A stretch of DNA of 37,814 nucleotides from Bacteroidaceae bacterium (GTDB taxonomy: Bacteria; Bacteroidota; Bacteroidia; Bacteroidales; Bacteroidaceae), in the NCBI GenBank assembly GCA_017560945.1, contig JAFZDY010000038.1, positions 1 to 37,814 of the forward strand, written 5' to 3'. Positions 23,855 to 36,228 of this stretch are shown here, in pieces (the stretch's first letter is position 1; every line of letters begins with the position of its first letter). Position numbers and translations under genes: made by a program. The notes beneath the pieces are model-generated. The model made no database searches. It worked only from the letters and a program-made list of their open reading frames with translations, and was not told the origin of the DNA.

Positions 23855-24811
23855 TCAATATATTTCCTTTGCTACCTGACGAATACTGTCTACTGCAGAT
23901 ACCGTATAGAAATGCAAACTTGGAACACCGTGTGCCATCAATTCACGACACTGGGTAACACACCACTCCACACCTAAAGCCTGTGCCTCTGCATCAGTTT
24001 TACACTTAGCAGCCTCTACAGCTAATTCTTGAGGTAGGTCAACCTTGAATGTTTTGGGAATCATAGTCAATTGGGACATCTTGGCAAATGGTTTGATACC
24101 AGGAATAATTGGAATGGTGATTCCTGCCTCACGAGCCATCTCTACAAAACGGAAATAGCGTTGATTGTCATAGAACAACTGAGTTACAGCATACTCCGCT
24201 CCCATATCAACCTTATGCTTAAGCCATAGCAAATCGTTTTGCAAATTGGGCGCCTCTTCATGCTTTTCGGGATAGCAAGCAACACCATACGAAAATGGTT
24301 GACCAGGTGACTTAATAGGTAACCCATCCATAAAGAATCCACTATTGTAACGGTTAACCTGCTCAATTAACTCTGTTGTATGCTGATAACCACCCGGCAC
24401 GGCCGTAAACGAAGTTTCATGCTTGGCCTTATCTCCTCTAAGGAGCAAAAGATCCGTTATGCCTAAAAATTGCAAATCAAGCAATGCATATTCTAAATCA
24501 GCACTAGTAGAACCACTACATACCAAATGGGGAACTACAGTCAAACCATACTTGTGCTGAATAGAAGCAGCGACAGCGACTGTTCCCGGCCGACGACGCA
24601 CCAACTCGCGACGATAGAGGCCTTCGCCCATATCCTTATATACGTATTCTCCTCGGTGTGTAGTGATATTCACATATTTTGGAGCGAAGTCCATCAAGGT
24701 TTCAATGGTACGAAAGAGAGCCTCAGTACCAGTTCCCTTAAGAGGCGGAAGTACTTCAAAAGAGAAGGCCGTACGCCCGTCATTATTATTTATTAAGTCT
24801 ATTACTTTCAT
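23855..24811 (-). CDS. metF: Methylenetetrahydrofolate reductase
   Basis: A 318-residue flavoenzyme that reduces 5,10-methylene-THF to 5-methyl-THF for methionine synthesis. It has FSFEVLPP with catalytic Glu19 near the start, THRGEY, HLVCSG, LLLRGD and the VTQLFYDN segment. The start is set at MKVIDLINNND, because the upstream in-frame stretch is hydrophobic nonsense crossed by the promoter at 24878-24908, and GGAGG lies 15 bases before this ATG. The 60-base leader has a small GTATGC/GCGTAC hairpin but no recognisable riboswitch. It is the first gene of metF-holB-ricT-gldH. Confidence 0.95.
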   Translation of the reverse strand: MKVIDLINNNDGRTAFSFEVLPPLKGTGTEALFRTIETLMDFAPKYVNITTHRGEYVYKDMGEGLYRRELVRRRPGTVAVAASIQHKYGLTVVPHLVCSGSTSADLEYALLDLQFLGITDLLLLRGDKAKHETSFTAVPGGYQHTTELIEQVNRYNSGFFMDGLPIKSPGQPFSYGVACYPEKHEEAPNLQNDLLWLKHKVDMGAEYAVTQLFYDNQRYFRFVEMAREAGITIPIIPGIKPFAKMSQLTMIPKTFKVDLPQELAVEAAKCKTDAEAQALGVEWCVTQCRELMAHGVPSLHFYTVSAVDSIRQVAKEIY

Positions 24812-24877
24812 ATATCCTTTTGTCCTCCACGAAGAGTACGCACTGCGCATACCAATCCATAATAAGGTAACAAACGA

Positions 24878-24908
24878 CAAAAGTAAGTAAAATAGATTAT
24901 TTTCCCAA
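24878..24908 (-). promoter_or_regulatory. Promoter of the metF operon
   Basis: The minus strand has TTG (24908-24906), a 20-base spacer and TACTTTTG (24885-24878), with the start near 24871. It settles the metF start codon. Confidence 0.85.
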
Positions 24909-25001
24909 CGAAATAATAGAAAAATAAGGAATATTTCGAAAAATGACAATCAAGTCTCACACTTTATTTCTAATTTTTCTTCCAAAAAACGATATATTAT
25001 C

Positions 25002-25041
25002 AAAAAAAAATAAGTGAGTGTGTATTTCTACACACCCACTT
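25002..25041 (-). terminator. Terminator after rpoC
   Basis: The stem is 13 bases per side (25012-25024 with 25029-25041, one mismatch), loop of 4. On the minus strand it is followed by TA and a run of nine T. It lies 36 bases after the rpoC stop and ends the large operon. Confidence 0.9.
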
Positions 25042-25077
25042 ACCATGAATCTTCTATATAGAAGGAGAGCTGTAAAT

Positions 25078-28000
25078 TTACTCTACCTCGCTATAATCAA
25101 GTACGTTCTTACGGTTAGCAAGGATACGATCGTATTCCTCACGAGAACCAACGACAATCTTCTCGAACTCGCGCTGACCAGTTCCTGCAGGAATGAGGTG
25201 ACCACAAATCACGTTCTCCTTCATACCTTCAAGACGGTCAACCTTGCCATTGATTGCTGCATCATTGAGGACCTTAGTTGTCTCCTGGAACGAAGCAGCA
25301 GACATGAACGAACTAGTCTGAAGAGCTGCACGTGTGATACCCTGAAGAATTTGAGTAGAGGTAGCAGGCACAGCATCACGAACTTGAACAGGTCTCAAAT
25401 CGCGACGTTTCAACATAGAGTTCTCGTCACGCAACTTGCGAGCAGTTACAATCTGACCAGCGTGGAGAGTCTCACTATCACCTGCATCAGTTACTACCTT
25501 CTTACCCCATATGCGATCGTTCTCTTCCATAAAGTCGAGTTTATCCACTACCTGTTGCTCAAGGAAGCGAGTATCACCCGGCTCATTGATTTCAACCTTA
25601 CGCATCATTTGGCGTACGATAATCTCAAAGTGCTTATCATTGATCTTAACACCCTGTAAACGATACACATCTTGAACCTCGTTCACAATGTATTCCTGTA
25701 CAGCTGTGGGGCCCTTAATAGCCAAAATATCAGCAGGAGTAACAGCACCATCAGAAAGCGGTGTACCAGCACGAACATAGTCGTTCTCCTGTACAAGAAT
25801 CTGCTTAGACAAGGCAACGAGATACTTCTTCACATCACCAGTCTTTGAAGTAACAATGATTTCGCGATTACCACGTTTCACCTTACCCATTGTAATCTCA
25901 CCATCAATTTCTGAAACCACAGCGGGGTTAGACGGATTACGAGCCTCGAACAACTCAGTAACACGAGGAAGACCTCCGGTGATATCACCAGCCTTACCTG
26001 CTACACGTGGTATCTTCACGATGATATCACCCGATTTTACAGCTTGCTTATCTTCAACAACTACGTGACCACCCACAGGGAGGTTATAAGTACGGATAAG
26101 CTCTCCATCTTCAGTGAGAATGTGTGCAGAAGGCACCTTACCCTTATCCTTAGATTCTGTAATGATGATTTCACGCAAACCTGTAGCCTCGTCAGATTCT
26201 ACCTTGTATGTAACACCTTCTATTACGTTTTCAAATTCAATGCGTCCTGCAGCCTCAGTAACGATAACGGCATTAAACGGATCCCATTTTGCTATGAGTG
26301 TACCCTTTTCTACCACATCACCATCGTTAACATAGAGCTTAGAGCCATAAGGAACAAGCTGAGTTGAAATGATTATACCTGTGTTAACATCGATAAAACG
26401 TACCTCTGCCAAACGACCAACTACCACTTTCACTGCTTCTCCAGTCTCTTCTACACTGTCTACAGTACGAAGTTCGTCAAACTCAAGACGAGCATTATGC
26501 TTAGCCACAATTGTTGCATTAGCGGCAATATTAGCAGCTGTACCACCGGCGTGGAACGTACGAAGTGTCAACTGAGTACCCGGTTCACCGATAGACTGTG
26601 CAGCGATGACACCAACAGCCTCACCCTTCTGTACCATCTTGCTGGTTGCCAAATTTCGGCCATAACACTTCATGCAGACACCCTTCTTGCTCTCACAAGT
26701 GAGTACTGAACGAATTTCAACGCTCTCGATGGGAGAATCCTCAATCTTCTGAGCAACCTCTTCTGTGATTTCCTCACCACCAGCAACGATAAGTTCTCCT
26801 GTTGTCGGATGAACAATATCATGTACGGATACACGTCCCAAAATACGCTCGTACAAAGAAGCTATTACTTCATCGTTATTCTTCAATGCAGTACATACCA
26901 AGCCACGGAGAGTTCCGCAATCCTCTTCGTTGATGATAACGTCATGAGAAACGTCTACCAAGCGACGAGTCAAATATCCAGCATCGGCAGTTTTCAAAGC
27001 AGTATCCGCAAGACCCTTACGAGCACCGTGAGTTGAGATAAAGTACTCAAGCACACTCAGACCTTCCTTAAAGTTCGAAAGAATCGGATTCTCAATGATC
27101 TGCGCACCTTCAGCACCTGCCTTTTGAGGCTTAGCCATCAAACCACGCATACCAGAAAGCTGACGAATCTGCTCCTTAGAACCACGGGCACCTGAATCCA
27201 ACATCATATATACGGCATTGAAACCTTGGTCATCAGAAGAAATAGTCTTCATCAAGACGTTAGAGAGGTCATTGTTAACGTGTGTCCATGTATCGATAAC
27301 CTGATTGTAACGTTCGTTGTCGGTGATGAAACCCATGTTATAGTTCATGGTAATCTGTTCAATCTCCTCGTTACCACGCTTAACCAATTCTTCCTTTTCC
27401 TTCGGAATGATGATATCATCCAAGTTGAAAGACAAACCTCCTTCAAATGCCATCTGGTAACCCAAGTTCTTGATACCATCAAGGAAATCAGCTGCACGAG
27501 CAACACCGACAATCTTAATTACATCGCTAATGATATCGCGCAATGACTTCTTTGAAATAACGGTGTTAACGAAACCTGCTTCAACAGGAACAATTTCATT
27601 CACGATAACGCGACCTACAGAGGTTTCGCGCATTACCTTCTGAATCTTTCCATCAACAAGGTCATCAACCAACACCTTAACAGGAGCGTGTATATCTACC
27701 TTACCTTCATTGTAGGCAATCAAAGCCTCCTCTGGTCCGTAGAATGTGAGACCTTCACCCTTAGCACCCTTGCGCAATTTAGTGATATAGTACAAACCAA
27801 GTACCATATCCTGAGAAGGCACAGTGATAGGCGCACCATTTGCAGGATTCAGAATATTATGTGATTGAAGCATCAACATTTGAGCTTCCAATATTGCTTC
27901 ATTACTCAAAGGCAAGTGAACTGCCATCTGGTCACCGTCAAAGTCAGCATTGAACGCAGTACAAGCCAATGGGTGCAACTGAATAGCCTTGCCCTCGATC

Positions 28001-29355
28001 ATCTTGGGCTGGAAAGCCTGGATACCAAGACGGTGCAATGTCGGTGCACGATTGAGCAATACAGGATGTCCCTTCATTACATGTTCAAGAATGTCGAAAA
28101 TAACTGGTTCTCTACGATCCACAATCTTCTTAGCACTCTTTACAGTCTTTACGATACCACGCTCTATCAATTTACGGATAATGAATGGCTTATAAAGTTC
28201 TGCAGCCATCAACTTCGGCAATCCGCATTCACCCATCTTCAACTCCGGACCAACAACAATTACCGAACGAGCAGAATAGTCAACACGCTTACCAAGGAGG
28301 TTCTGACGGAAACGTCCCTGCTTACCCTTCAACGAGTCTGAGAGAGACTTCAAGGGACGATTGGCATCAGACTTCACAGCACTGCTCTTACGAGAGTTAT
28401 CAAAGAGTGAGTCTACAGCCTCCTGCAACATACGTTTCTCGTTACGGAGAATTACCTCAGGCGCCTTAATCTCGATCAATCGCTTCAAACGATTGTTACG
28501 AATAATTACACGACGATAAAGATCGTTCAAGTCTGAAGTAGCAAAACGACCACCATCCAGGGGTACCAAAGGACGAAGATCAGGAGGTGTTACAGGTACA
28601 ATACGAACAACCATCCACTCAGGCTTGTTACGGCCACGAGAAGCACGGAATGACTCTACCACCTGAAGACGCTTCAAAGCCTCATTCTTACGTTGTTGAG
28701 AAGAATCGTTACCGGCCTTATCACGCAACTCGTATGAAAGAGCATCCAAGTCGATACGAGTCAAAAGGTCATAAATAGCCTCTGCACCCATTTTCGCAAT
28801 GAACTTATTGGGATCAGAATCTTCCAAGTATTGGTTGTCTGCAGGGAGAGAATCAATGATGTCGAGGTATTCCTCCTCTGACAACAAGTCGTATGTATTG
28901 ATTTCTCCTTCCTTAATACCGGGTTGAACGACAATATATCGCTCGTAATAGATAACCATATCCAGTTTCTTGCTGGGAACACCCAACAAGTAACCTATTT
29001 TGTTAGGAAGTGAACGGAAGTACCAAATGTGGGCAACAGGTACCACCAATTGGATGTGTCCCATACGCTCACGACGTACTTTCTTTTCTGTAACTTCCAC
29101 ACCACAACGGTCACAAACGATACCCTTGTAACGAATACGCTTGTACTTACCGCAATGACACTCATAATCCTTTACAGGACCGAAGATACGCTCGCAGAAC
29201 AAACCATCACGTTCAGGCTTGTAAGTACGATAGTTGATTGTCTCGGGCTTCAACACCTCACCACTTGAATTCTCAAGAATCTCTTCGGGTGATGCAAGAC
29301 CAATCGAAATCTTCGTAAAGTTACTCTTTATCTTTGAATCTTTTCTAAAAGCCAT
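25078..29355 (-). CDS. rpoC: RNA polymerase beta-prime subunit
   Basis: The 1425-residue catalytic subunit. The N-terminal zinc site CHCGKYKR...CDRCGV (residues ~65-85), the Mg-binding NADFDGD at 469-475, the trigger-loop region and the second zinc site ([11 protein letters not shown]) are all intact. The length fits the Bacteroidetes form. It starts 31 bases after the rpoB stop and ends the operon before a strong terminator. No frameshift or inserted element is seen. Confidence 0.99.
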   Translation of the reverse strand: MAFRKDSKIKSNFTKISIGLASPEEILENSSGEVLKPETINYRTYKPERDGLFCERIFGPVKDYECHCGKYKRIRYKGIVCDRCGVEVTEKKVRRERMGHIQLVVPVAHIWYFRSLPNKIGYLLGVPSKKLDMVIYYERYIVVQPGIKEGEINTYDLLSEEEYLDIIDSLPADNQYLEDSDPNKFIAKMGAEAIYDLLTRIDLDALSYELRDKAGNDSSQQRKNEALKRLQVVESFRASRGRNKPEWMVVRIVPVTPPDLRPLVPLDGGRFATSDLNDLYRRVIIRNNRLKRLIEIKAPEVILRNEKRMLQEAVDSLFDNSRKSSAVKSDANRPLKSLSDSLKGKQGRFRQNLLGKRVDYSARSVIVVGPELKMGECGLPKLMAAELYKPFIIRKLIERGIVKTVKSAKKIVDRREPVIFDILEHVMKGHPVLLNRAPTLHRLGIQAFQPKMIEGKAIQLHPLACTAFNADFDGDQMAVHLPLSNEAILEAQMLMLQSHNILNPANGAPITVPSQDMVLGLYYITKLRKGAKGEGLTFYGPEEALIAYNEGKVDIHAPVKVLVDDLVDGKIQKVMRETSVGRVIVNEIVPVEAGFVNTVISKKSLRDIISDVIKIVGVARAADFLDGIKNLGYQMAFEGGLSFNLDDIIIPKEKEELVKRGNEEIEQITMNYNMGFITDNERYNQVIDTWTHVNNDLSNVLMKTISSDDQGFNAVYMMLDSGARGSKEQIRQLSGMRGLMAKPQKAGAEGAQIIENPILSNFKEGLSVLEYFISTHGARKGLADTALKTADAGYLTRRLVDVSHDVIINEEDCGTLRGLVCTALKNNDEVIASLYERILGRVSVHDIVHPTTGELIVAGGEEITEEVAQKIEDSPIESVEIRSVLTCESKKGVCMKCYGRNLATSKMVQKGEAVGVIAAQSIGEPGTQLTLRTFHAGGTAANIAANATIVAKHNARLEFDELRTVDSVEETGEAVKVVVGRLAEVRFIDVNTGIIISTQLVPYGSKLYVNDGDVVEKGTLIAKWDPFNAVIVTEAAGRIEFENVIEGVTYKVESDEATGLREIIITESKDKGKVPSAHILTEDGELIRTYNLPVGGHVVVEDKQAVKSGDIIVKIPRVAGKAGDITGGLPRVTELFEARNPSNPAVVSEIDGEITMGKVKRGNREIIVTSKTGDVKKYLVALSKQILVQENDYVRAGTPLSDGAVTPADILAIKGPTAVQEYIVNEVQDVYRLQGVKINDKHFEIIVRQMMRKVEINEPGDTRFLEQQVVDKLDFMEENDRIWGKKVVTDAGDSETLHAGQIVTARKLRDENSMLKRRDLRPVQVRDAVPATSTQILQGITRAALQTSSFMSAASFQETTKVLNDAAINGKVDRLEGMKENVICGHLIPAGTGQREFEKIVVGSREEYDRILANRKNVLDYSEVE

Positions 29356-29386
29356 AAATTTATATATAATGTAAAGAGTTGTATGA

Positions 29387-32300
29387 TTAATCCAATGTGA
29401 CGCTCAATCCCAATCCTCTCAATTCGTGCAACAACACGTTGAGTGATTCAGGAATTCCTGGTGTAGGCATAGGTTCACCCTTGACAATAGCCTCATAAGC
29501 CTTAGAACGTCCAACCACGTCATCAGACTTGATAGTCAAGATTTCCTGCAAAACATGAGCAGCACCGAATGCCTCAAGTGCCCAAACCTCCATTTCTCCG
29601 AAACGCTGACCACCGAACTGAGCCTTACCTCCAAGAGGTTGCTGAGTAATCAACGAATATGGACCAATTGAACGAGCATGCATCTTATCTTCAACCATGT
29701 GACCGAGTTTCAACATGTAGGTTACACCCACAGTTGCAGGTTGGTCAAATTGTTGTCCGGTTCCACCATCGTACAGATAAGTCTTACCGAAGCGAGGCAA
29801 TCCTGCCTTGTCAGTCCATTCACAAAGGTCATCCAATGAAGCACCATCGAAAATAGGAGTAGCGAACTTAACACCCAACTTGGCACCAGCAGCACCCAAA
29901 ACGGCTTCAAAGATCTGACCGAGGTTCATACGTGAAGGCACACCCAACGGATTCAATACGATATCAACAGGAGTACCATCAGCAAGGAAAGGCATATCCT
30001 CTTGACGAACGACACGTGATACAATACCCTTGTTTCCGTGACGACCTGCCATCTTATCACCCACACCAATCTTACGTTTCTTGGCAATATAAACCTTAGC
30101 CATCTGGATGATACCTGAAGGCAATTCATCTCCAATGGTGATGGCAAACTTCTTACGCTTCAACTCTGCATCCACTTCTTTATATTTCTTAAGGAAGTTG
30201 ATAACAAGGTCGTGAATCATTTCATTCTTATGGGCATCAGCCGTCCACTTACTCAATTGGATGGTGGTGTAATCCAACATCATCAAATCTTTCTTAGTGA
30301 ACTTGGCACCCTTTGGAATGACATCAGTTCCCAAGTAATCCTTCACACCTTGAGAAGTCTTACCGTCAGTCAACACCATCAACTTATCAACCAAGATATT
30401 CTTCAAAGCCTGGAACTTAGCCTCAAACTCTTCATCAATCTTAGGCATCAAAGCCTTGTCTGCCAACTTAGAGCTACGTGTCTTGATTGCGCGAGAGAAC
30501 AAACGCTTACCAATAACCACACCACTCAACGAGGGAGAAGCCTTCAATGATGCATCTTTCACATCACCAGCCTTGTCTCCAAAGATAGCACGAAGCAATT
30601 TCTCTTCAGGTGAGGGATCTGATTCTCCCTTCGGAGTAATCTTACCGATCAAAATATCACCAGGTTGAACGCGAGCACCGATACGGATGATACCATTTTC
30701 GTCCAAATCCTTGGTAGCCTCTTCACTTACGTTAGGAATATCAGAAGTCAACTCTTCCATACCACGCTTGGTCTCACGAACTTCGAGTGAAAGTTCTTCT
30801 ACGTGAATCGAAGTCAATAAGTCTTCACGCACTACACGTTCATTCAGAACGATAGCATCCTCGTAGTTGTAACCCTTCCAAGGCATATATGCCACCAACA
30901 AGTTCTTACCCAACGCCAATTCTCCGGCTTCAGTAGAATAACCTTCAGTAAGAATATCTCCAGCCTTCACACGCTGTCCCTTTTCACAAATGGGACGGAG
31001 GTCGATGGTCATATTTTGGTTTGTACGACGGAACTTAGGAATCTGATACTCCTTCAAAGCAGGTTCGAAACTTACAAAATCTTCATCCTCGGTACGATCA
31101 TACAGGATACGGATAGTAGTAGCATCTACATACTCGATAACACCAGTACCCTCAGCAGTAATCTGAGTACGTGAATTCTCACAAACTTGACGCTCGATAC
31201 CAGTACCTACAATAGGAGCCTCAGTGCGCAACAAAGGAACTGCTTGGCGCATCATGTTAGATCCCATCAATGCACGGTGAGCATCGTCGTGTTCCAAGAA
31301 AGGAATCAAAGAGGCTGCAATAGATGCAATCTGCTGAGGAGCCACGTCCATGAGATCTACGCGAGCAGGTTCTACTACAGGGTAATCAGCATCTTGACGA
31401 GACTTAACCTTGGTACGAATGAAATGTCCGTCATCCTTCAACGGAGCATTACCCTGACCAATGATTTTATTTTCCTCTTCTTCTGCGGTCAAATATACAA
31501 CCTCATCGTTATTCAAGTTTACAACTCCATCCTTTACTTCACGGTACGGAGTTTCGATGAATCCCAAGTCATTTATCTTCGCATATACACACAAAGAAGA
31601 AATCAAACCGATGTTCGGTCCTTCAGGAGACTCAATCGGACACAAACGTCCATAGTGAGTGTAGTGTACGTCACGCACCTCGAAACCGGCACGTTCACGA
31701 GACAAACCTCCAGGACCAAGAGCAGAGAGACGACGCTTGTGAGTCACCTCAGCCAACGGATTGGTCTGATCCATGAATTGAGACAAAGCATTCGTTCCAA
31801 AGAAAGAGTTAATCACCGAAGAAATAGTCTTCGCATTGATCAAATCAGTCGGAGTGAACACCTCATTATCACGTACATTCATTCGTTCACGAATAGTACG
31901 TGACATACGAGCCAAACCGATAGCGAACTGGTTAGAGAGTTGCTCACCCACAGTACGTACACGACGGTTGCTCAAATGGTCGATATCATCAACTACAGCT
32001 TTTGAATTGATCAATTCAATCAAGTACTTGATGATTTCGATAATATCTTCTTTAGTCAAAACCTTTACAGACATGTCTGTAGTCAGTCCTAACTTTCTAT
32101 TGATTCTATAACGACCTACATCGCCCAAATCGTATCTCTTTTCAGAGAAGAAGAGGTTATTGATTACTTCACGTGCACTCGCATCATCAGCAGGATCAGC
32201 ATTACGCAATTGACGATAGATGTAGAGCACAGCCTCCTTCTCAGAGTTACTGGGGTCTTTCTGCAGGGTATTAAATATAATTGAGAAATCAGATTGATTT

Positions 32301-33199
32301 GCCCCTTCACGGTGAATCAATACATTTTGTACACCAGAAGCAATGATTTCATCAATATGTTCTTCTTCAAGCGGAGTCTCACGATCAATGATTACCTCAT
32401 TACGCTCAATAGAAACAACTTCACCGGTATCTTCATCTACGAAATCTTCTACCCAAGTTTTCAAAACACGAGCAGCTAACTTTCTTCCAACATACTTTTG
32501 CAAGTTGGTACGATTTACCTTAACTTCTTCAGCAAGGTTGAAGATTTCAAGAATATCCTTGTCGTTCTCAAATCCAATTGCTCTCAACAATGTGGTTACA
32601 GGCAACTTCTTCTTACGATCAATATAAGCATACATCACATTATTAATGTCTGTAGCAAACTCGATCCATGAGCCTTTGAACGGAATGATACGCGCAGAGT
32701 AAAGTTGAGTACCATTAGCATGTACACTTTGTCCAAAGAATACACCAGGTGAACGATGAAGCTGTGACACAACCACACGCTCAGCACCATTGATGATAAA
32801 GGTGCCGTTATTCGTCATATAAGGAATAGGACCTAAGAAAACATCCTGAATTACTGTATCAAAATCTTCATGATCGGGGTCAGTACAGTAAAGTTTCAGT
32901 TTTGCTTTCAAAGGCACACTATAAGTCAATCCACGCTCCAAGCAATCTTCGATTGTATAACGAGGCGGATCAATATAATAATCAAGAAACTCAAGAACGA
33001 AGTTATTTCTTGTATCAGCGATGGGGAAGTTTTCCGCAAACACTTTGTACAAGCCATCATTCTTACGCTTTTCGGGCGGAGTGTCCAGCTGTAAAAAGTC
33101 TCGGAATGACTTCAATTGCACTTCCAAGAAATCCGGATAAGGCATCGGATTCTTGATCGTCGCGAAATTAACTCTTTGATTTACAGTAGTTGAAGACAT
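29387..33199 (-). CDS. rpoB: RNA polymerase beta subunit
   Basis: A 1270-residue subunit, complete from [12 protein letters not shown] to GLSVTLD. The rifampicin region reads [26 protein letters not shown], with the usual wild-type Asp, His and Ser positions, so no common resistance change is present. The C-terminal [23 protein letters not shown] and [12 protein letters not shown] motifs are intact. It lies 107 bases after rplL; a terminator-like hairpin with a short T-run occupies the gap and may reduce rpoBC expression relative to the ribosomal genes. Confidence 0.99.
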   Translation of the reverse strand: MSSTTVNQRVNFATIKNPMPYPDFLEVQLKSFRDFLQLDTPPEKRKNDGLYKVFAENFPIADTRNNFVLEFLDYYIDPPRYTIEDCLERGLTYSVPLKAKLKLYCTDPDHEDFDTVIQDVFLGPIPYMTNNGTFIINGAERVVVSQLHRSPGVFFGQSVHANGTQLYSARIIPFKGSWIEFATDINNVMYAYIDRKKKLPVTTLLRAIGFENDKDILEIFNLAEEVKVNRTNLQKYVGRKLAARVLKTWVEDFVDEDTGEVVSIERNEVIIDRETPLEEEHIDEIIASGVQNVLIHREGANQSDFSIIFNTLQKDPSNSEKEAVLYIYRQLRNADPADDASAREVINNLFFSEKRYDLGDVGRYRINRKLGLTTDMSVKVLTKEDIIEIIKYLIELINSKAVVDDIDHLSNRRVRTVGEQLSNQFAIGLARMSRTIRERMNVRDNEVFTPTDLINAKTISSVINSFFGTNALSQFMDQTNPLAEVTHKRRLSALGPGGLSRERAGFEVRDVHYTHYGRLCPIESPEGPNIGLISSLCVYAKINDLGFIETPYREVKDGVVNLNNDEVVYLTAEEEENKIIGQGNAPLKDDGHFIRTKVKSRQDADYPVVEPARVDLMDVAPQQIASIAASLIPFLEHDDAHRALMGSNMMRQAVPLLRTEAPIVGTGIERQVCENSRTQITAEGTGVIEYVDATTIRILYDRTEDEDFVSFEPALKEYQIPKFRRTNQNMTIDLRPICEKGQRVKAGDILTEGYSTEAGELALGKNLLVAYMPWKGYNYEDAIVLNERVVREDLLTSIHVEELSLEVRETKRGMEELTSDIPNVSEEATKDLDENGIIRIGARVQPGDILIGKITPKGESDPSPEEKLLRAIFGDKAGDVKDASLKASPSLSGVVIGKRLFSRAIKTRSSKLADKALMPKIDEEFEAKFQALKNILVDKLMVLTDGKTSQGVKDYLGTDVIPKGAKFTKKDLMMLDYTTIQLSKWTADAHKNEMIHDLVINFLKKYKEVDAELKRKKFAITIGDELPSGIIQMAKVYIAKKRKIGVGDKMAGRHGNKGIVSRVVRQEDMPFLADGTPVDIVLNPLGVPSRMNLGQIFEAVLGAAGAKLGVKFATPIFDGASLDDLCEWTDKAGLPRFGKTYLYDGGTGQQFDQPATVGVTYMLKLGHMVEDKMHARSIGPYSLITQQPLGGKAQFGGQRFGEMEVWALEAFGAAHVLQEILTIKSDDVVGRSKAYEAIVKGEPMPTPGIPESLNVLLHELRGLGLSVTLD

Positions 33200-33248
33200 C
33201 TGTTAAAAAGGATTTGAGAAGAACTTAAATTTAATATAGACACAAAAA

Positions 33249-33281
33249 GGTTAAGAACCCTCCTACTGAGGGTTCCTAACC
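33249..33281 (-). terminator. Attenuator-like hairpin between rplL and rpoB
   Basis: On the minus strand GGTTAGGAACCCTC (33281-33268) pairs along 14 positions with 33262-33249, including one G-U, with a 5-base loop, followed directly by TTTTTG. A small CCTGG/CCAGG hairpin lies just before it (33290-33299 region). Read-through must occur for rpoBC to be expressed unless an internal promoter exists. Confidence 0.75.
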
Positions 33282-33306
33282 GTATTACCTGGAAACCAGG
33301 CGTTTA

Positions 33307-33681
33307 TTACTTAAGTTCTACTTCAGCTCCAGCCTCTTCGAGAGTCTTCTTCAAAGATTCAGCTTCGTCCTTAGCAAGACCTTCCTTAACTACGCTAGGA
33401 GCACCATCTACCATGTCCTTAGCTTCCTTCAAACCAAGACCACAAGCCTCCTTAACGGCCTTAACTACTTGCAACTTAGCTGCACCAGCGCTCTTCAATA
33501 CTACATCGAAAGAAGTCTTTTCTTCAGCAGCAGCTGCACCAGCAGCGGCGGGAGCAGCAACAGCAACAGCTGCAGCAGCAGGTTCAATACCATATTCTTC
33601 CTTAAGGATAGTTGCCAGTTCATTAACTTCTTTAACTGTCAAGTTAACCAATTGTTCTGCAAAAGCTTTCAAATCTGCCAT
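33307..33681 (-). CDS. rplL: 50S ribosomal protein L7/L12
   Basis: A 124-residue stalk protein. The N-terminal dimerisation part ([17 protein letters not shown]-like) is followed by an Ala-rich hinge (about 36-53) and the C-terminal domain [25 protein letters not shown]...[13 protein letters not shown], which binds translation factors such as EF-Tu, encoded upstream in the same operon. It lies 39 bases after rplJ. Codon use is strongly biased, as expected for a highly expressed gene. Confidence 0.99.
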   Translation of the reverse strand: MADLKAFAEQLVNLTVKEVNELATILKEEYGIEPAAAAVAVAAPAAAGAAAAEEKTSFDVVLKSAGAAKLQVVKAVKEACGLGLKEAKDMVDGAPSVVKEGLAKDEAESLKKTLEEAGAEVELK

Positions 33682-33720
33682 TTTCTTATAATTTTAATGT
33701 TTGTTTTTACTTATTTTTTA

Positions 33721-34236
33721 TTATTCTCTTTCACCAAGAGTCTTGAGAACTCCGTGAAGGGTGTTTCCACCTGATTGAAGAGCCGAAATAACGTTCTTGG
33801 CCGGAGATTGCAACAAAGCAATAACATCGGCAATAACTTCGTTCTTGCTCTTGATGCTTGTAAGTGCATCCAACTGTTCAGCTCCAATATAGAAGCTTTC
33901 TTCTGCATATGCAGCCTTAAGACCAGGAATACCATCCTTAGCAACCTTCTTAAGCATCTTAGCAGGTACGTTAGCTGTGTTAGTGAACAACACTGCAGTT
34001 GTACCCTTTAAGCAACCATAGAGAGGAGAGAAATCTCCTTCAAGGGTTTCAAGAGCTTTGTGAAGCAAGGTGTTCTTAACGAGCACCATCTTTACCTCAG
34101 ATTTGTAACATTCTCTTCTCAATGCACTTGTAGCAGCTGCATTCATAGCTGTAGCATCGATCAAGTAGAAATGTGCGTATTCGTTGATAGTCTCAGCAAG
34201 CTGAGCAATAATTGCGTTTTTATCTTCCTTTCTCAT
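33721..34236 (-). CDS. rplJ: 50S ribosomal protein L10
   Basis: The 171-residue base of the ribosomal stalk, which binds 23S rRNA and L7/L12 dimers through its C-terminal helix. The family N-terminus (MRKEDKNAIIAQLAETI) and the KNTLLHKALE and GCLKGTTAVLFT segments are present. It follows rplA by only 13 bases, so a long L10 leader of the E. coli kind cannot sit directly upstream of it. Confidence 0.98.
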   Translation of the reverse strand: MRKEDKNAIIAQLAETINEYAHFYLIDATAMNAAATSALRRECYKSEVKMVLVKNTLLHKALETLEGDFSPLYGCLKGTTAVLFTNTANVPAKMLKKVAKDGIPGLKAAYAEESFYIGAEQLDALTSIKSKNEVIADVIALLQSPAKNVISALQSGGNTLHGVLKTLGERE

Positions 34237-34249
34237 GATTTCCTACTAA

Positions 34250-34951
34250 TTAAATATTTTCATCAATAGACTTCGGGTCAACCTTGATACCCTTACTCAT
34301 TGTACTTGAAAGATAAATACTCTTAATATATGTACCCTTAGCCGCAGCAGGTTTCAATTTGATAATGGTAGAAATAAATTCTCTTGCATTATCACGAATA
34401 GCGTCAGCTGAGAAAGAAACCTTACCGATTGAAGTATGTACAATACCTGTCTTGTCAACCTTAAAGTCGATCTTACCCTGCTTTACTTCGCGTACAGCCT
34501 TAGCAACATCCATAGTTACAGTACCACTCTTAGGGTTCGGCATCAAACCACGGGGGCCTAACACACGACCGAGGGCACCAATCTTACCCATGATAGAAGG
34601 CATAGTGATGATTACATCAATATCCGTCCATCCACCTTTAATCTTCTCGATATACTCGTCGAGACCAACATAGTCAGCACCTGCTTCTTTCGCAGCAGCT
34701 TCAGCATCGGGTGTACAAAGAGCCAACACTCGAACTACCTTACCTGTACCGTGGGGCAATGAAACAACACCACGAACCATCTGGTTAGCCTTACGAGGGT
34801 CAACACCCAAACGTACGTCAATATCCAATGAAGCATCGAACTTGGTGAAAGTAATTTCCTTAACCAACTCAGCAGCTTCTTTCAGTGAGTATGCCTTCCC
34901 TGCTTCAATTTTAGCTGCAGCCAACTTTTGATTTTTTGTCAGTTTACCCAT
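34250..34951 (-). CDS. rplA: 50S ribosomal protein L1
   Basis: A 233-residue ribosomal protein of the L1 stalk. It begins [16 protein letters not shown] and shows [24 protein letters not shown] and the signature [25 protein letters not shown]-type region. It lies 14 bases after rplK. L1 is an autogenous repressor of rplKA in other bacteria; the rplK upstream gap is only 60 bases, and I did not identify an L1-binding mimic there. Confidence 0.99.
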   Translation of the reverse strand: MGKLTKNQKLAAAKIEAGKAYSLKEAAELVKEITFTKFDASLDIDVRLGVDPRKANQMVRGVVSLPHGTGKVVRVLALCTPDAEAAAKEAGADYVGLDEYIEKIKGGWTDIDVIITMPSIMGKIGALGRVLGPRGLMPNPKSGTVTMDVAKAVREVKQGKIDFKVDKTGIVHTSIGKVSFSADAIRDNAREFISTIIKLKPAAAKGTYIKSIYLSSTMSKGIKVDPKSIDENI

Positions 34952-34965
34952 CTTAATTGAAGTTT

Positions 34966-35409
34966 TTAATTGTTACCGGGGAACTCACCTTTTACAGCGA
35001 TACCCATACTTCTTGCTGTACCTGCTACCATAGTCATAGCAGCTTCTACTGTGAAACAGTTCAAGTCAACCAACTTGTCTTGAGCAATCGTACGAACCTG
35101 TTCCCAAGTAATCTCAGCAACTTTCTTACGATTAGGCTCTGCAGAACCAGTTTTCACTTTTGCAACCTCCATCAACTGAATAGCCACAGGAGGAGTCTTG
35201 ATTACGAAATCAAAAGACTTGTCAGCATAGTAAGTGATAATAACGGGCAACACCTTGCCAGCCTTATCCTGTGTTCTGGCATTGAATTGCTTGCAAAACT
35301 CCATGATGTTGATACCCTTTGAACCCAATGCAGGTCCTACGGGAGGTGATGGATTTGCAGCGCCTCCTTTAATCTGTAACTTGATTAGTCCAGCAACTTC
35401 TTTAGCCAT
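34966..35409 (-). CDS. rplK: 50S ribosomal protein L11
   Basis: A 147-residue protein. The start is set at [16 protein letters not shown], the family N-terminus with [11 protein letters not shown] following; the in-frame 14 residues upstream are AT-rich spacer. It binds the GTPase-associated region of 23S rRNA and is needed for the stringent factor response. It follows nusG by 60 bases. Confidence 0.99.
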   Translation of the reverse strand: MAKEVAGLIKLQIKGGAANPSPPVGPALGSKGINIMEFCKQFNARTQDKAGKVLPVIITYYADKSFDFVIKTPPVAIQLMEVAKVKTGSAEPNRKKVAEITWEQVRTIAQDKLVDLNCFTVEAAMTMVAGTARSMGIAVKGEFPGNN

Positions 35410-35469
35410 TGTTTTTAATTTTATATATGAACATTTATAAGAAAAGAACAATACATGTAACAGAATGCA

Positions 35470-36012
35470 TTATTCCTTTTCAACTTGCATAAAGCCTAAT
35501 TCGAGCGGAGTCTTCCGGCCGAATATTTTCACCATAACCTTCAGTTTCTTCTTTTCAGTATTAACTTCCTCAATGATTCCATTAAATCCACTGAAAGGTC
35601 CTTCTGACACCTTAACGGTTTCACCAACTTCAAACGGAATATTTGTATCTTCCGCAATATCCTGAAGTTCGTCCACCGTGCCAAGAATACGATTAACCTC
35701 TGCTTGACGAAGGGGAGTTGGATGATCCAATCCTCCTAAGAAACCAAGCACATTAGGTGTATTTCTCAAACGATGTGCTACTTCACCCACCAATGCAGCT
35801 TCCACTAAAACGTAACCAGGGAGATAAGTTCTCTCTTTCACAACTTTTTTACCATTGCGAACCTGATATACCTTTTCAGTAGGAATCAATACCTGAGACA
35901 AGTATTCACCAAGATCGCTGTTTTTAGCATCAGCGTCAAGATATTCTTTTACCTTGGCTTCCTTTCCACTGATAGCACGCAATACGTACCACTTCTTTTC
36001 AATCTCAGACAT
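35470..36012 (-). CDS. nusG: Transcription termination/antitermination factor NusG
   Basis: A 180-residue elongation factor with the NGN domain (KWYVLRAISGKEAKVKEYL, PGYVLVEA, VLGFLGG) and a C-terminal KOW domain (GETVKVSEGPFSGFNGIIEEV). It links RNA polymerase to Rho or ribosomes. It is placed between secE and rplK, as in most bacteria, 9 bases after the secE stop. Confidence 0.99.
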   Translation of the reverse strand: MSEIEKKWYVLRAISGKEAKVKEYLDADAKNSDLGEYLSQVLIPTEKVYQVRNGKKVVKERTYLPGYVLVEAALVGEVAHRLRNTPNVLGFLGGLDHPTPLRQAEVNRILGTVDELQDIAEDTNIPFEVGETVKVSEGPFSGFNGIIEEVNTEKKKLKVMVKIFGRKTPLELGFMQVEKE

Positions 36013-36021
36013 CTCTACAAA

Positions 36022-36213
36022 TTAATTGGGATAAACCAACGACATGAATGATTCGAAAACCGAATCCATAGCAAATACTACCAACGCAATGAGCAGGGAA
36101 GCATATAAAACAACCACTGCGCTGCCAGCAAGCTCAGAACGAGAAGGCCATGTTACTTTATGAACAAGTTCTTCGTAAGATTTTTTACAATAATCTAACA
36201 CTCTCTTAAACAT
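36022..36213 (-). CDS. secE: Preprotein translocase subunit SecE
   Basis: A 63-residue protein with a single transmembrane helix (~37-55) after the conserved amphipathic segment ELVHKVTWPSRSEL. The start is set at MFKRVLDYCKKS; the longer reading would run into tRNA-Trp, whose 3' end is 16 bases upstream at 36229. It stabilises SecY in the translocon. Confidence 0.97.
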   Translation of the reverse strand: MFKRVLDYCKKSYEELVHKVTWPSRSELAGSAVVVLYASLLIALVVFAMDSVFESFMSLVYPN

Positions 36214-36228
36214 AATTTTCAAGATTAG

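Noticed and set aside
24812-24949. N-terminal extension of metF with a hydrophobic segment
   Set aside because: It contains the metF promoter and predicted start site, is absent from the family, and the downstream ATG has a GGAGG in front.
25018-25659. Long plus-strand open frames opposite rpoC, rpoB, dcp and other genes
   Set aside because: These are antisense shadows of well-identified minus-strand genes with no own signals or family resemblance.
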